This document shows positions 55,689 through 64,000 of a DNA stretch of 64,000 nt, one piece after another. The DNA comes from Brevundimonas nasdae (lineage in GTDB: Bacteria > Pseudomonadota > Alphaproteobacteria > Caulobacterales > Caulobacteraceae), in NCBI RefSeq assembly GCF_016654005.1, contig NZ_JAEPWN010000007.1, forward strand, positions 1-64,000. Direction: 5' to 3'. Under the pieces are notes generated by a model that saw only the letters and a list, made by a program, of their open reading frames with translations, was not told the origin of the DNA and ran no database searches. Made by a program: the position numbers and the translations under genes. Position 1 is the stretch's first letter; each line of letters begins with the position of its first letter.

Positions 55689-56033
55689 ATGTTCAGCAAA
55701 GCCGCCAGTCTTATCGTCGCCGTCGCGACCCTGGCCTTCGCCCCTGTCATGACGACAGAGGCGGTCGCCCAGTCCCGCGACCCACGTCAACAGCAGTCGG
55801 AGGACGACCGCCGCGCGCCCCCGCGCGTCAGTCCTGACGAGGCGCGCCGCAGCGCCGGTCAGTACGGCCGACCCATCGACACCCAGCCGCGCCGTGACGG
55901 CAACTACAGCGTTCTGGTCGAACGCGACGGCCGCGTGCGTGACGTGGTGGTCGACGGCCAGACCGGACGCCCGCGTCAGGGCGACAACAATAATTCGAAC
56001 AACAACAACGACCCGCGTCGCAGGCCGAACTGA
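55689..56033 (+). CDS. small exported protein with PepSY-like segment and poly-Asn tail
   Basis: This 114-residue protein has a signal peptide (MFSKAASLIVAVATLAFAPV to AVAQS) and an acidic/basic linker. The segment RRDGNYSVLVERDGRVRDVV then VDGQTGRPRQ resembles half of a PepSY domain. A low-complexity tail rich in Asn ends the protein. Its stop overlaps the response regulator start, a layout in which periplasmic PepSY proteins often accompany PhoPQ-like systems. Start 55689 chosen for the signal peptide. Confidence 0.65.
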   Translation: MFSKAASLIVAVATLAFAPVMTTEAVAQSRDPRQQQSEDDRRAPPRVSPDEARRSAGQYGRPIDTQPRRDGNYSVLVERDGRVRDVVVDGQTGRPRQGDNNNSNNNNDPRRRPN

Positions 56034-56713
56034 TGCGTATTCTTCTGGTTGAAGACGACGTGGATCTGTCGCGTCAGCTCAAGAACGCCCTGGCCGATGC
56101 CGGCTATGCGGTCGATCACGCGGCGGATGGCGAGGAAGCCCATTATCTGGGCGACACCGAACCCTATGACGTCATCGTGCTGGACCTGGGTCTGCCGCGC
56201 ATCGACGGGGTGTCGGTGCTGGAGCGCTGGCGCCGGGACGGCAAGACCACGCCGGTCCTGATCCTGACCGCGCGCGGCGCCTGGTCGGACAAGGTGTCGG
56301 GCTTCGACGCCGGGGCCGACGACTATCTGACCAAGCCCTTCCACACCGAAGAGCTTCTGGCGCGCCTGCGGGCCCTGCTGCGCCGTTCGGCGGGCATCGC
56401 TTCGGCGACCCTGTCGTGCGGCGGTCTGAGGCTTGATCCCCGCGCGGCGCGGGCCAGCGTCAACGGCGAACCGCTGCGCCTGACCAGCCTGGAATACCGC
56501 CTGCTGCACTACATGATGATGCATCAGGGCCGCGTCATCAGCCGCACGGAACTGGTCGAACACCTGTATGATCAGGATTTCGACCGGGATTCCAACACCA
56601 TCGAGGTCTTCATCGGCCGCGTGCGCAAGAAGGTCGGCTCTGACCGGATCGAGACGGTGCGCGGTCTGGGCTATCGCCTGACGCCTCTGGCGGGCGAGAC
56701 CGAAGCGGCGTGA
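56033..56713 (+). CDS. OmpR-family response regulator (PhoP-like)
   Basis: This 226-residue regulator has a receiver domain with acidic pocket Glu7-Asp8-Asp9, phospho-acceptor Asp51 (VLDLGLP), Thr79 and Lys101. The OmpR-type winged-helix DNA-binding domain has EYRLLHYMMMHQGRVISRTE and the closing GSDRIETVRGLGYRL. The order of small exported protein, regulator, kinase and the GTGA overlap with the kinase indicate one operon responding to an envelope or metal signal, as for PhoPQ. Specific signal not readable. Confidence 0.93.
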   Translation: MRILLVEDDVDLSRQLKNALADAGYAVDHAADGEEAHYLGDTEPYDVIVLDLGLPRIDGVSVLERWRRDGKTTPVLILTARGAWSDKVSGFDAGADDYLTKPFHTEELLARLRALLRRSAGIASATLSCGGLRLDPRAARASVNGEPLRLTSLEYRLLHYMMMHQGRVISRTELVEHLYDQDFDRDSNTIEVFIGRVRKKVGSDRIETVRGLGYRLTPLAGETEAA

Positions 56714-58155
56714 ACGACACGGCGCCTGTCCGGTCGGGCGGTTTTGACTGGGGGCGTCTGTTCGGGCGGCCCGGCCAGTCGCTGACCCGCAGGCTGATCT
56801 GGCTGGCTTCGACGTGGATTCTGCTGGCGCTGGTGATCGCGGCCCTGGCCCTGACCCACGCCTTTCAGGAATCGGCGCTGCGTCGTCTGGGCAATATGCT
56901 CAATGAGACGATCGACGAGATCGTCGTCGCCGCCAGCCGCACCCCGCCCGGCGAACGGGTCGAACAGATCCAGGACGCCCGGACCCTGCGTCTGCTGTCG
57001 GGCAAATACTGGCAGATTCTGGAGGTTCAGCCCGACGGTCGCCTGACGCCGCTGGCGCGTTCGACCTCGCTCTGGAACTATGATCTGAACCTGCCCGCCG
57101 ACCTGCCGCAACGGCTGGAGCGGGTGCTCGGCGACGTCATCACCTTCAACACCGACGGCCCCAAGGATGAGCCGAAGAAGCCGGAGCCCCTGCGGGTCGC
57201 GGCGTCGATGAAGACCATTCCGCGCCATGACCGGCCGATCATCTTCCTGGCCGCGCTGGACCGGTCGGAGGTCGATGCGGACACGCGCCAGTTCGCCACC
57301 CTGACGTGGATCGCGCTGCTGGTCATGGGGGCGGGGCTGGTGTCGGCGGTCTTTATTCAGGTGAGGTTCGGCCTGCGACCGCTGTTCGACCTGCGCAACG
57401 AGATCGCCGCCGTGCGCAAGGGCCGTGCGGCGCGGATCGTTCACGATTATCCGCTGGAGATCCAGCCGCTGGCCGAGCAGGTGAACCGCCTGCTGGATCA
57501 CAATCAGGAGGTCGTCGACCGCCAGCGCACCCATGTCGGCAATCTGGCCCATGCGCTGAAGACGCCGATCTCGGTCATGCTGGCCGAGGCGGGGACGCAG
57601 GAGGGCGCGCTGCCCGAACTGGTGCGCCGCCAGACCAAGGTCATGCAGGGCCAGGTCGACCACCATCTGCGCCGGGCGCGGGCGGCGGCGCGCGCGGCGC
57701 ACGGCCTGGGCGAAAAGACGCCGGTGCCAGAGGTTCTGGACGAACTGGCGGTCATGATCGAACAGGTCTTCCGCGCCAAGGATGTCGAGATCGACTGGCG
57801 CGCGCCGGACGAACTGGCCTTCCTGGGCGAGCGTCAGGACCTGCAGGAGATCCTGGGCAATCTGATCGAGAACGCCGCCAAGTTCAGCCGCCGCCGCGTG
57901 CGGGTTTCGGCGGGCGCCAGCGGCCTGGGCCAGATGGTGGTGGTGGTCGAGGACGACGGCCCCGGCCTGCCCGCCGACCAGCGTGACGAGGTGATCAAGC
58001 GCGGTTCGCGGCTGGACGAAAGCGCGCCCGGTTCGGGTCTGGGCCTGTCCATCGTCGATGATCTGACGCGGGCCTATGGCGGGCGTCTGACCCTGAGCGA
58101 CAGCGACATGGGCGGCCTGAAGGCGGTGCTGGAGCTGCCTGCGGCCGAGACCTGA
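56710..58155 (+). CDS. PhoQ-like sensor histidine kinase
   Basis: This 481-residue kinase has two transmembrane helices (LIWLASTWILLALVIAALAL near residue 35 and LTWIALLVMGAGLVSAVFIQ near 207) bracketing a ~150-residue periplasmic sensor. A HAMP-like region follows. The phospho-acceptor His281 lies in GNLAHALKTPISVML and the ATPase motifs are NLIENAAKFS, DDGPG and GSGLGLSIVDDL. It starts at a GTG overlapping the regulator stop (GTGA). Confidence 0.93.
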   Translation: MNDTAPVRSGGFDWGRLFGRPGQSLTRRLIWLASTWILLALVIAALALTHAFQESALRRLGNMLNETIDEIVVAASRTPPGERVEQIQDARTLRLLSGKYWQILEVQPDGRLTPLARSTSLWNYDLNLPADLPQRLERVLGDVITFNTDGPKDEPKKPEPLRVAASMKTIPRHDRPIIFLAALDRSEVDADTRQFATLTWIALLVMGAGLVSAVFIQVRFGLRPLFDLRNEIAAVRKGRAARIVHDYPLEIQPLAEQVNRLLDHNQEVVDRQRTHVGNLAHALKTPISVMLAEAGTQEGALPELVRRQTKVMQGQVDHHLRRARAAARAAHGLGEKTPVPEVLDELAVMIEQVFRAKDVEIDWRAPDELAFLGERQDLQEILGNLIENAAKFSRRRVRVSAGASGLGQMVVVVEDDGPGLPADQRDEVIKRGSRLDESAPGSGLGLSIVDDLTRAYGGRLTLSDSDMGGLKAVLELPAAET

Positions 58156-58225
58156 TCCGCGCCGCATCGAAGCAGGCTGCAACTGCCGCTCGCCCACTTC
58201 GGCCTGATGGGTTAGACGGCCAGGC

Positions 58226-59047
58226 ATGATCGCCTTCTGGATGATGACGGGACTGGCTGCGGCCCTGGCGGGGCTGCTGGTGCTGGCTGGCGCACGGCGG
58301 GGCGCCGACGCCGCGGTCGAGGCCGACAGCGACGCGGGGACGCGTGAACTGGACGAACTGGATCGGCTGAAGGCGCGCGGCCTGCTGGACGAGGCGGCCC
58401 ATGCGGCGGCGCGGGCGGAGGCGGGACGACGGCTGCTGGCGCAAGGTGCGGCGGCGCCGCGCCCTGTCGCGGGATCAAAGGATCGGCTGTGGGTGCTGGG
58501 CGGGCTCGCCGCAGCCGTGGCCGCCGCGCTGGGTCTGTATGTCGCCACCGGCTCGCCCGGCCTGCCGGATCAGGCCTATGAAACCCGCGTGGACGCCTGG
58601 TCGACCCAGTTGGAGACGCTGGAGCCCGCGCAGCTGGCCGCCGTCACCGCGCGCGTGGTCAAGGAACGCCCCGGCGACCGACAGGCGCTGGCCATGCTGG
58701 GCGCGGCCCGGTTTGCGGCGGACGATCCGCTGGGCGCCGCCTCGGCGTTTCGTCGTCTGATCGAACTGGACCCCAAGGACGCCCAAGCCTGGGCGCGGCT
58801 GGGGGAAAGCCTGGTGCGGGCCAATGACGGCAAGGTCGGCGGCGACGCCGAGGCCGCCGTCATTCAGGCCGTGAAACTGGACCCTGAGCAACTGGGCGCG
58901 CGCTTCTTCCTGGGCGAGGCGGCGCTGGCGCGGGGCGACGCGGCGGCGGTGCGGGTCATGTGGTCGCCGTTGATCGCCGCGCTGGAGCCGACCGATCCGC
59001 GTCGGATCGATCTGGAGCGGCGGATGCCGAAGGCGGGGGCGGAATGA
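58226..59047 (+). CDS. ccmI: cytochrome c biogenesis protein CcmI
   Basis: This 273-residue protein has an N-terminal transmembrane helix (MMTGLAAALAGLLVLAGARR), a cytoplasmic loop with LDELDRLKARGLLDEAAHAA, and a second helix near residue 95. A periplasmic TPR domain with ALAMLGAARFAADDPLGAAS and AFRRLIELDPKDAQAWARLG follows. CcmI holds apocytochrome c for haem ligation with CcmF and CcmH. It heads the ccmI-E-F-H run. Confidence 0.92.
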   Translation: MIAFWMMTGLAAALAGLLVLAGARRGADAAVEADSDAGTRELDELDRLKARGLLDEAAHAAARAEAGRRLLAQGAAAPRPVAGSKDRLWVLGGLAAAVAAALGLYVATGSPGLPDQAYETRVDAWSTQLETLEPAQLAAVTARVVKERPGDRQALAMLGAARFAADDPLGAASAFRRLIELDPKDAQAWARLGESLVRANDGKVGGDAEAAVIQAVKLDPEQLGARFFLGEAALARGDAAAVRVMWSPLIAALEPTDPRRIDLERRMPKAGAE

Positions 59048-59117
59048 CACGTTGGTTGGCCGAAGCGACGCCGGTATATGCGGGCGGTCTGTCCTCCGTT
59101 GTCGGAACCTCTGTCGC

Positions 59118-59615
59118 ATGAGCTGGCTGCCCAAATCGCCGAAGGCGCGTCGCCGCCTGTGGGTCGTCGCCGCCGTGACGCCGATCCTGGCCCTGGCCGT
59201 CGGCCTGTCGCTGTGGGCCATGCAGGACAGCGTGACGTTCTTCTATTCCCCGTCCGAGGCCACGGCGGACAAGGCGCCGGAAGGCCGCAACATCCGTCTG
59301 GGCGGGCTGGTCGAAGCGGGCAGCGTGCACAAGTCCGGCGACGGGGTGGTCATGTTCGCCGTCACCGACAACGCCGCCACGACCCAGGTCGTCTATCACG
59401 GCGACCTGCCCGACCTGTTCCGCGAGGGCCAGGGGATCGTGGCGCAGGGGGCGTTCACCGCCGACCGCACCTTCCACGCCAGCCAGGTCCTGGCCAAGCA
59501 CGACGAGAACTACATGCCGCGCGAGGTCGCCGACCGCCTGAAGGAAAAGGGCGAGTGGCGGCCTGACGGCGCGCCGTCGCAGGGCGATATCCGTCAGGGA
59601 GCCTCGTCCCTGTGA
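59118..59615 (+). CDS. ccmE: cytochrome c maturation haem chaperone CcmE
   Basis: This 165-residue protein has an N-terminal anchor (LWVVAAVTPILALAVGLSLW), then the OB-fold domain. The haem-binding motif is LAKHDENYMP, with His128 forming the covalent haem bond and Tyr132 as axial ligand. The GTG of ccmF overlaps its stop. ATG 59118 chosen; upstream codons lack hydrophobic or family features. Confidence 0.96.
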   Translation: MSWLPKSPKARRRLWVVAAVTPILALAVGLSLWAMQDSVTFFYSPSEATADKAPEGRNIRLGGLVEAGSVHKSGDGVVMFAVTDNAATTQVVYHGDLPDLFREGQGIVAQGAFTADRTFHASQVLAKHDENYMPREVADRLKEKGEWRPDGAPSQGDIRQGASSL

Positions 59616-61600
59616 TCGCCGAGTTCGGGGCGTTCGCCCTTGCGCTGGCATTGGCGCTTTCTCTTCTTCAGACGGCCCTGTCGACGGCGGCGCGCGTGCG
59701 GCGCAGCCCGGTTCTGGCGGGCGCAGGCCAGGGGGCGTCCCTGGCGGCGGCGGGCGCGATCGCCCTGGCCTTCGCGGCCCTGATCTTCGCCTTCGTCGTG
59801 TCCGACTTCTCGGTGTCGAACGTGGCGGCCAACAGCCACACCGACAAGCCGATGCTGTACAAGGTGGCGGGCGCCTGGGGCAGCCACGAGGGCTCGCTTC
59901 TGCTGTGGTGTCTGGTCCTGACCGTCTTCGGCGGGGCCTTGGCGCGGGCGCGCGGCCTGCCGTTCGGGCTGAAGGCGTCGGCGGTGGCGGTGCAGGGGGC
60001 GCTGGGGTCGCTGTTCCTGGCCTTCGCCGTCTTCACCTCCAGCCCCTTCACCCGTCTGGACCCCGCGCCGTTCCAGGGCGCGTCGCTGAACCCGCTGCTG
60101 CAGGACCCGGCGCTGGCCGTGCATCCGCCGCTGCTCTACGCGGGCTATGTCGGGTTTTCGGTCTGTTTCTCGCTGGCGGTCGCGGCCCTGATCGAGGGAC
60201 GGGCGCAGACGGCCTTCTGGCCCGCATGGGGACGCTGGGTGCGGCCCTGGGCCCTGGCCAGCTGGGCCTTGCTGACGGTGGGCATCACCCTGGGGTCGTT
60301 CTGGGCCTATTACGAGCTGGGCTGGGGCGGCTGGTGGTTCTGGGACCCGGTGGAGAACGCCTCCTTCATGCCGTGGCTGGCGGGCGCGGCCCTGTTGCAC
60401 AGCGCGGTGGTGACCGAGCGGCGCGGCGCGTTGGCGGGGTGGACCGTGTTCCTGGCCCTGCTGGCCTTCACCTTCTCGATGCTGGGGGCGTTCCTGGTGC
60501 GGTCCGGCGTGCTGACCAGCGTTCACGCCTTCGCCGTCGATCCCCAGCGGGGCATGATGCTGCTGGCCATACTGGGCATTGCATCCGGGGCCGCCTTCGT
60601 CCTGTTCGCCTGGCGGGCGCCGCAGTTGAAGGGCGGGGGCCTGTTCGCGCCGGTCAGCCGCGAGGGCGCGCTGGTGCTGAACAACCTGTTCCTGACGGCG
60701 GCGGCGGCGACGGTGCTGCTGGGCACCCTGTATCCGCTGATCCTGGAGGCCGCGTCCGGCGCGACCATTTCGGTGGGGCCGCCCTATTTCGCCGCCACTT
60801 TCACGCCTCTGATGATGGTGGCCTTCGTCATCCTGCCCGCCGGTCCGCTGCTGGCATGGAAGCGGGGCGATCTGCGGGGGGCGATGCAGAGGCTGGCCGT
60901 CGCGGCGGGTCTGTCCATTCTGGCCGCTCTCGCCGCCTACGCCCTGTGGGAGCCGAGAAACGCCTTCGCCGCCGCCGGGATCGGCATGGGCGCCTGGCTG
61001 ATCGCAGGATCGCTGGCCGAGGTGGCCGAGCGGGCCAGACTGTTCCGCGCCTCGGGCGCCGAGGTGATGCGTCGCCTGAAGGGTCTGCCGCTGGGCGCCT
61101 GGGGCATGACGCTGGCGCACCTGGGCCTCGGCGTCTTCATCCTGGGCGCGGTGGTCGAGACCGGCTTCAAGGTCGAGGCGGCGCGCGCCCTGACCATCGG
61201 CCAGAGCGTGTCAGCGGGGCCGTGGACGGTGACGCTGGACGAGGTGCGTGTGGTCGAGGGTCCGAACTATCTGGCGGAGCAGGGGCGTCTGACCGTGCGT
61301 CCGTCCAATGACCGTGGCCGCGCCGAGACCATCACCTCCGAGCGCCGCTTCTTCCCCGCAGGCGGCCAGACGACGACCGAGGTCGGTCTGGATTTCCGGG
61401 GTCTGGACGACGTCTATGTGGTGATCGGCGAACGCGCGGGCAGTCCGGCCGAACCGGCCTGGGTGGTGCGTCTGTACTGGAACCCGTGGGCGCGGCTGAT
61501 CTTCCTGGGGCCGACGATCATGGCCCTGGGCGGGCTGTTGTCCCTGCTGGACCGGCGGCTGCGCGTGGGCGTGGGTTCGCGCAGAAGGAAGACGGCGTGA
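59612..61600 (+). CDS. ccmF: cytochrome c haem lyase subunit CcmF
   Basis: This 662-residue polytopic protein transfers haem from CcmE to apocytochrome c. The tryptophan-rich haem-handling motif LGWGGWWFWDPVENASFMPW lies in the first half, with conserved histidines around it (SHEGSLLLW, LAVHPPLLYAGYVGF). The start is a GTG overlapping the ccmE stop. The ccmH start overlaps its stop as GTGA. Confidence 0.97.
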   Translation: MIAEFGAFALALALALSLLQTALSTAARVRRSPVLAGAGQGASLAAAGAIALAFAALIFAFVVSDFSVSNVAANSHTDKPMLYKVAGAWGSHEGSLLLWCLVLTVFGGALARARGLPFGLKASAVAVQGALGSLFLAFAVFTSSPFTRLDPAPFQGASLNPLLQDPALAVHPPLLYAGYVGFSVCFSLAVAALIEGRAQTAFWPAWGRWVRPWALASWALLTVGITLGSFWAYYELGWGGWWFWDPVENASFMPWLAGAALLHSAVVTERRGALAGWTVFLALLAFTFSMLGAFLVRSGVLTSVHAFAVDPQRGMMLLAILGIASGAAFVLFAWRAPQLKGGGLFAPVSREGALVLNNLFLTAAAATVLLGTLYPLILEAASGATISVGPPYFAATFTPLMMVAFVILPAGPLLAWKRGDLRGAMQRLAVAAGLSILAALAAYALWEPRNAFAAAGIGMGAWLIAGSLAEVAERARLFRASGAEVMRRLKGLPLGAWGMTLAHLGLGVFILGAVVETGFKVEAARALTIGQSVSAGPWTVTLDEVRVVEGPNYLAEQGRLTVRPSNDRGRAETITSERRFFPAGGQTTTEVGLDFRGLDDVYVVIGERAGSPAEPAWVVRLYWNPWARLIFLGPTIMALGGLLSLLDRRLRVGVGSRRRKTA

Positions 61601-62103
61601 GGCGCCTGCTGACCCTGATGGCCGCGCCCCTGCTGGCGGTGATGCTGACGGCGGCGGAGCCCCCGGCCGCCTTGGATCGTCCGCTGACGGATGCGGGGCA
61701 GGAGGCCCGCGCCCAGGCCCTGTTCAAGGACGTGCGCTGCGTCGTCTGCCAGCATGAGGCCATCGCCGACAGCCCGGCGGGCGTGGCGGGCGACATGCGC
61801 CGCCTGATCCGCGAAGAGATCGCATCGGGCGCCACCGACCAGCAGGTGCGCGACGATCTGGTGCGGCGGTTCGGCGACTATGTGCTGTTCACCCCGCCGG
61901 TTCGGGCGGGAACCTGGCTGCTGTGGTTTGGTCCGTTCGCCCTGGTCGCGCTGGCCGCATTGATTTTGGTCCTGCGTTCACGGCGACGTGCAGTTGAAAC
62001 GACGCCGCTTTCGCCCGAAGAAGAGGCTCGACTGGACGAAGTTCTCCGAAATGAGAAGCTTCGCCGCGATCCTGACGCAACCTCGCCTCACGACGGGCGC
62101 TAG
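61597..62103 (+). CDS. ccmH: cytochrome c maturation protein CcmH
   Basis: This 168-residue protein has a signal or first anchor (LLTLMAAPLLAVMLTAAEPP), the reductant motif RCVVCQHEAIADS with Cys48 and Cys51, a three-helix bundle, and a C-terminal anchor (LLWFGPFALVALAALILVLR). It reduces apocytochrome CXXCH thiols. GTG start coupled to ccmF. No ccmG thioredoxin gene lies between ccmF and ccmH, where it usually sits. Confidence 0.95.
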   Translation: MRRLLTLMAAPLLAVMLTAAEPPAALDRPLTDAGQEARAQALFKDVRCVVCQHEAIADSPAGVAGDMRRLIREEIASGATDQQVRDDLVRRFGDYVLFTPPVRAGTWLLWFGPFALVALAALILVLRSRRRAVETTPLSPEEEARLDEVLRNEKLRRDPDATSPHDGR

Positions 62104-62210
62104 TCAGGGCCAACCATTGATCGTCACAATTGGCGTCAGGCCGGTTGAGACTATATCAAAAGCGAACACGGGGCCCGCTCGGTCCCGGACAGAGGATCGC
62201 AAGGACCACG

Positions 62211-63758
62211 ATGCTGAAGCGCAAAGAGTTCATTCTCGGGGCCGCGGCCGGCCTGACCCTGGCGGCGGCGGCGACCGCCGGCGGCGTCATCAACTGGCCC
62301 GGGGCGCACGCTGATCCGCAGGCGGTGAACCGCCTGACCCCGGTTCCGGCCACGGGCGACGCCTTCACCCCGCCGCCGGGCGCGCCCAGCAGTTTCGCCG
62401 ACATCTTCGAACAGGTCGCGCCCGCCGTGGTGCAGATCGACGTCAAGGTGCCGGTCACGCCGCAATCCGGCGCCTTCCAGATCCCAGGCCTGCCGTTCCA
62501 GTTCGCCCCGCCCCAGGGCCGCGGACGTCAGGGCCAGGACGCCGAGCCGCAGACGACGCAAGGGGCCGGTTCGGGCTTCTTCATCTCGCAGGACGGCTTC
62601 ATCGTCACCAACAACCACGTCGTCGCCGACGCCACCGAGATCAAGGTGAAGATGTCGGACGGGCGCGAACTGCCCGCGCGCCTGATCGGCCGTGACGCCG
62701 CCACCGACCTGGCGGTCATCAAGGTGGACGGTTCGAACTTCAAATACGTCAGCTTTGAAGAAACGGCTGACCCGCGCGTCGGCGACTGGGTCATCGCCAT
62801 CGGCAACCCGTTCGGTCTGGGCGGGACGGCGACGGCGGGCATCGTTTCGGCCAAGGCGCGCGACATCGGCGGCAGCGAAAATCCCTATACTGACTTCCTG
62901 CAGATCGACGCCGCCATCAACCGGGGCAACTCGGGCGGTCCGACCTTCGACATTCACGGCCGCGTGATCGGCGTGAACTCGGCCATCTATTCGCCGACGG
63001 GCGGATCGGTCGGCATCGGCTTCGCCATTCCGGCGGAGACGGCCAAGACCATCACCTCGCGCCTGATGAGCGGCCAGACGATCGAGCGCGGTTATCTGGG
63101 CGTGCAGATCATCACCCTGAGCGACGAATACCGCGAAAGCCTGGGCCTGGCCGCCTCGACCAAGGGGGCCTATGTCGCCGAGGTCACGGCGGACGCGCCC
63201 GCCGCGCGCGGGGGCCTGAAGGCGGGCGACGTGGTCGTGGCCCTGAACGGCCGTCCGATCCAGACCTCGACTGAACTGACCCGTGCGGTCGGCAACGCCA
63301 AGCCAGGCGACACCCTGCGTCTGGACGTGCTGCGCGACGGCGGTCGTCAGACCGTCACCGTGCGTTCGGGCACGCGCCCCAGCAATCTGTCGACCTCGAC
63401 GGCGGGCGAAGACGAGGGCGCGGAAACGCCCGGCAAGCCCAGCGCAACGGCGGGCGAAGTGGTCGAAGGTCTGACCGTCGCCCCCATCAGCGCGGCGCTC
63501 CGCACCCGCTATGAACTGCCCGCCGATGTTCAGGGCGTGGTCGTTACGGCGGTGGATCAGTCCTCGCGCGCGGCCCGCATGAGCTTCCAGCCGGGTCTGG
63601 TCATCATCCAGGCCAACGGTCGTTCGGTCAGTTCGGTCGCCGACCTGAAGGGCGCGGTCCAGACGGTCAAGAGCGCAGGCCGTCCGGGCATTCTGCTGCT
63701 GGTCCGCACCCCGCGCGGCAACACGCCGGTGGTCCTGCCGCTGACAGGCGGCGAGTGA
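62211..63758 (+). CDS. degP: DegP/HtrA family periplasmic serine protease (DegQ/MucD-like)
   Basis: This 515-residue protease/chaperone has an N-terminal hydrophobic export segment (FILGAAAGLTLAAAATAGG). Its trypsin-like domain has triad His136 (TNNHVV), Asp166 (ATDLAVIK) and Ser241 (RGNSGGPTF). Two PDZ domains lie at about residues 290-375 and 425-510. A proline/glutamine-rich loop near residues 85-120 resembles the LA loop. It refolds or degrades misfolded envelope proteins. A strong terminator follows and then a response regulator gene. ATG at 62211 chosen for the export signal. Confidence 0.95.
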   Translation: MLKRKEFILGAAAGLTLAAAATAGGVINWPGAHADPQAVNRLTPVPATGDAFTPPPGAPSSFADIFEQVAPAVVQIDVKVPVTPQSGAFQIPGLPFQFAPPQGRGRQGQDAEPQTTQGAGSGFFISQDGFIVTNNHVVADATEIKVKMSDGRELPARLIGRDAATDLAVIKVDGSNFKYVSFEETADPRVGDWVIAIGNPFGLGGTATAGIVSAKARDIGGSENPYTDFLQIDAAINRGNSGGPTFDIHGRVIGVNSAIYSPTGGSVGIGFAIPAETAKTITSRLMSGQTIERGYLGVQIITLSDEYRESLGLAASTKGAYVAEVTADAPAARGGLKAGDVVVALNGRPIQTSTELTRAVGNAKPGDTLRLDVLRDGGRQTVTVRSGTRPSNLSTSTAGEDEGAETPGKPSATAGEVVEGLTVAPISAALRTRYELPADVQGVVVTAVDQSSRAARMSFQPGLVIIQANGRSVSSVADLKGAVQTVKSAGRPGILLLVRTPRGNTPVVLPLTGGE

Positions 63759-63788
63759 TTGGTTTTCTGACCAAGGCTTAACTCACTG

Positions 63789-63824
63789 AATCGCCGCCGA
63801 TGGGTTACCATCGGCGGCGATTTT
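63789..63824 (+). terminator. intrinsic terminator after degP
   Basis: A perfect 15-bp stem AATCGCCGCCGATGG / CCATCGGCGGCGATT with a GTTA loop, ending in a T run (TTTT at 63821-63824). It lies 31 bases after the degP stop. Confidence 0.9.
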
Positions 63825-63842
63825 GATTCCGGAGAGGGCTGA

Positions 63843-64000
63843 ATGCGTATTCTGGTGGTCGAGGATGACGCCGAAGCGGCGACCGCCATGGTGCGGGGAC
63901 TGTCCGAGGCCGGACATGATGTGACCCACGCCGTGGACGGTGCCTTTGGCCTGCTTGAGGCGCAAAAGGGCGGCTACGACGTCTATGTGGTGGACCGGAT
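63843..64000 (+). CDS. OmpR-type response regulator, N-terminal part (cut by window end)
   Basis: The first 52 codons read MRILVVEDDAEAATAMVRGL then SEAGHDVTHAVDGAFGLLEA, with the acidic pair Asp8-Asp9 and YVVDR ending at the predicted phospho-acceptor strand (Asp51). GGAGAGG precedes the ATG. The C-terminal DNA-binding domain lies outside the window. A histidine kinase gene probably follows. Confidence 0.88.
   Translation, partial: MRILVVEDDAEAATAMVRGLSEAGHDVTHAVDGAFGLLEAQKGGYDVYVVDR

Overview
The window is 64 kb of dense, GC-rich bacterial chromosome. Gene content and order point to an alphaproteobacterium of the Caulobacteraceae, most likely Brevundimonas or a close relative (inference). 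Supporting signs are a ruvCAB - ybgC - tolQRAB - pal - cpoB - tilS - ftsH run, a flgB-flgC-fliE operon divergent from fliO-fliP with CtrA-like TTAA boxes between them, a CcmI-E-F-H cytochrome c cluster, and stop/start overlaps (ATGA, GTGA, TTGA) nearly everywhere. I see no prophage, insertion sequence, CRISPR array, rRNA or tRNA. Almost every long antisense frame is a GC-driven shadow of a real gene.

Layout. 0.3-4.3 kb: thiC (minus) under a TPP riboswitch with a Shine-Dalgarno-sequestering hairpin, then a divergent nucleoside hydrolase-ribokinase pair. 4.3-14.5 kb: a secreted S9 peptidase, a Zn alcohol dehydrogenase, a hotdog thioesterase, a secreted GH5-CBM6 glycosidase, YebC, a hemerythrin protein, and a minus-strand MarR-MFS-42 aa membrane peptide operon behind twin palindromes. 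14.5-28.1 kb: Holliday junction resolution (ruvCAB), then the envelope-spanning Tol-Pal system with its accessory genes, then tilS and ftsH. This block also holds two unassigned small genes and a DUF3667 membrane protein.

28.1-38.4 kb: an acyltransferase, a membrane protein with a winged-helix regulator, YdeI-like, Rnk-like, folP, two small DMT-type transporter genes (one frameshifted), thiD, a nucleotidyltransferase, DUF983 and a large TPR exoprotein. 38.4-41.3 kb: HU and early flagellar genes (fliP, fliO, flgB, flgC, fliE). 41.3-49.7 kb: a phosphatase, a short Wza-type export lipoprotein divergent from a TPR-like protein, a SleB-type hydrolase, an SDR/XRE divergent pair, an isochorismatase-like hydrolase, and a LysG/ArgP-LysE divergent pair with a perfect operator.

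49.7-55.0 kb: a valine/isobutyrate catabolic operon (mmsA, acyl-CoA dehydrogenase, small unknown, 3-hydroxyisobutyryl-CoA hydrolase, mmsB) under a divergent LysR gene. 55.0-64.0 kb: two small secreted proteins, a PhoPQ-like two-component pair, ccmI-ccmE-ccmF-ccmH, a DegP/HtrA protease, and the start of a second OmpR-type response regulator cut by the window end.

The window is mostly conserved housekeeping DNA and I found no clearly new multi-gene system. The best leads are small: unassigned genes translationally coupled inside conserved operons, a proline-rich rather than Ala/Lys-rich TolA, two palindromic repeat families, a probable single-base frameshift in an SMR transporter, and several well-defined operators.
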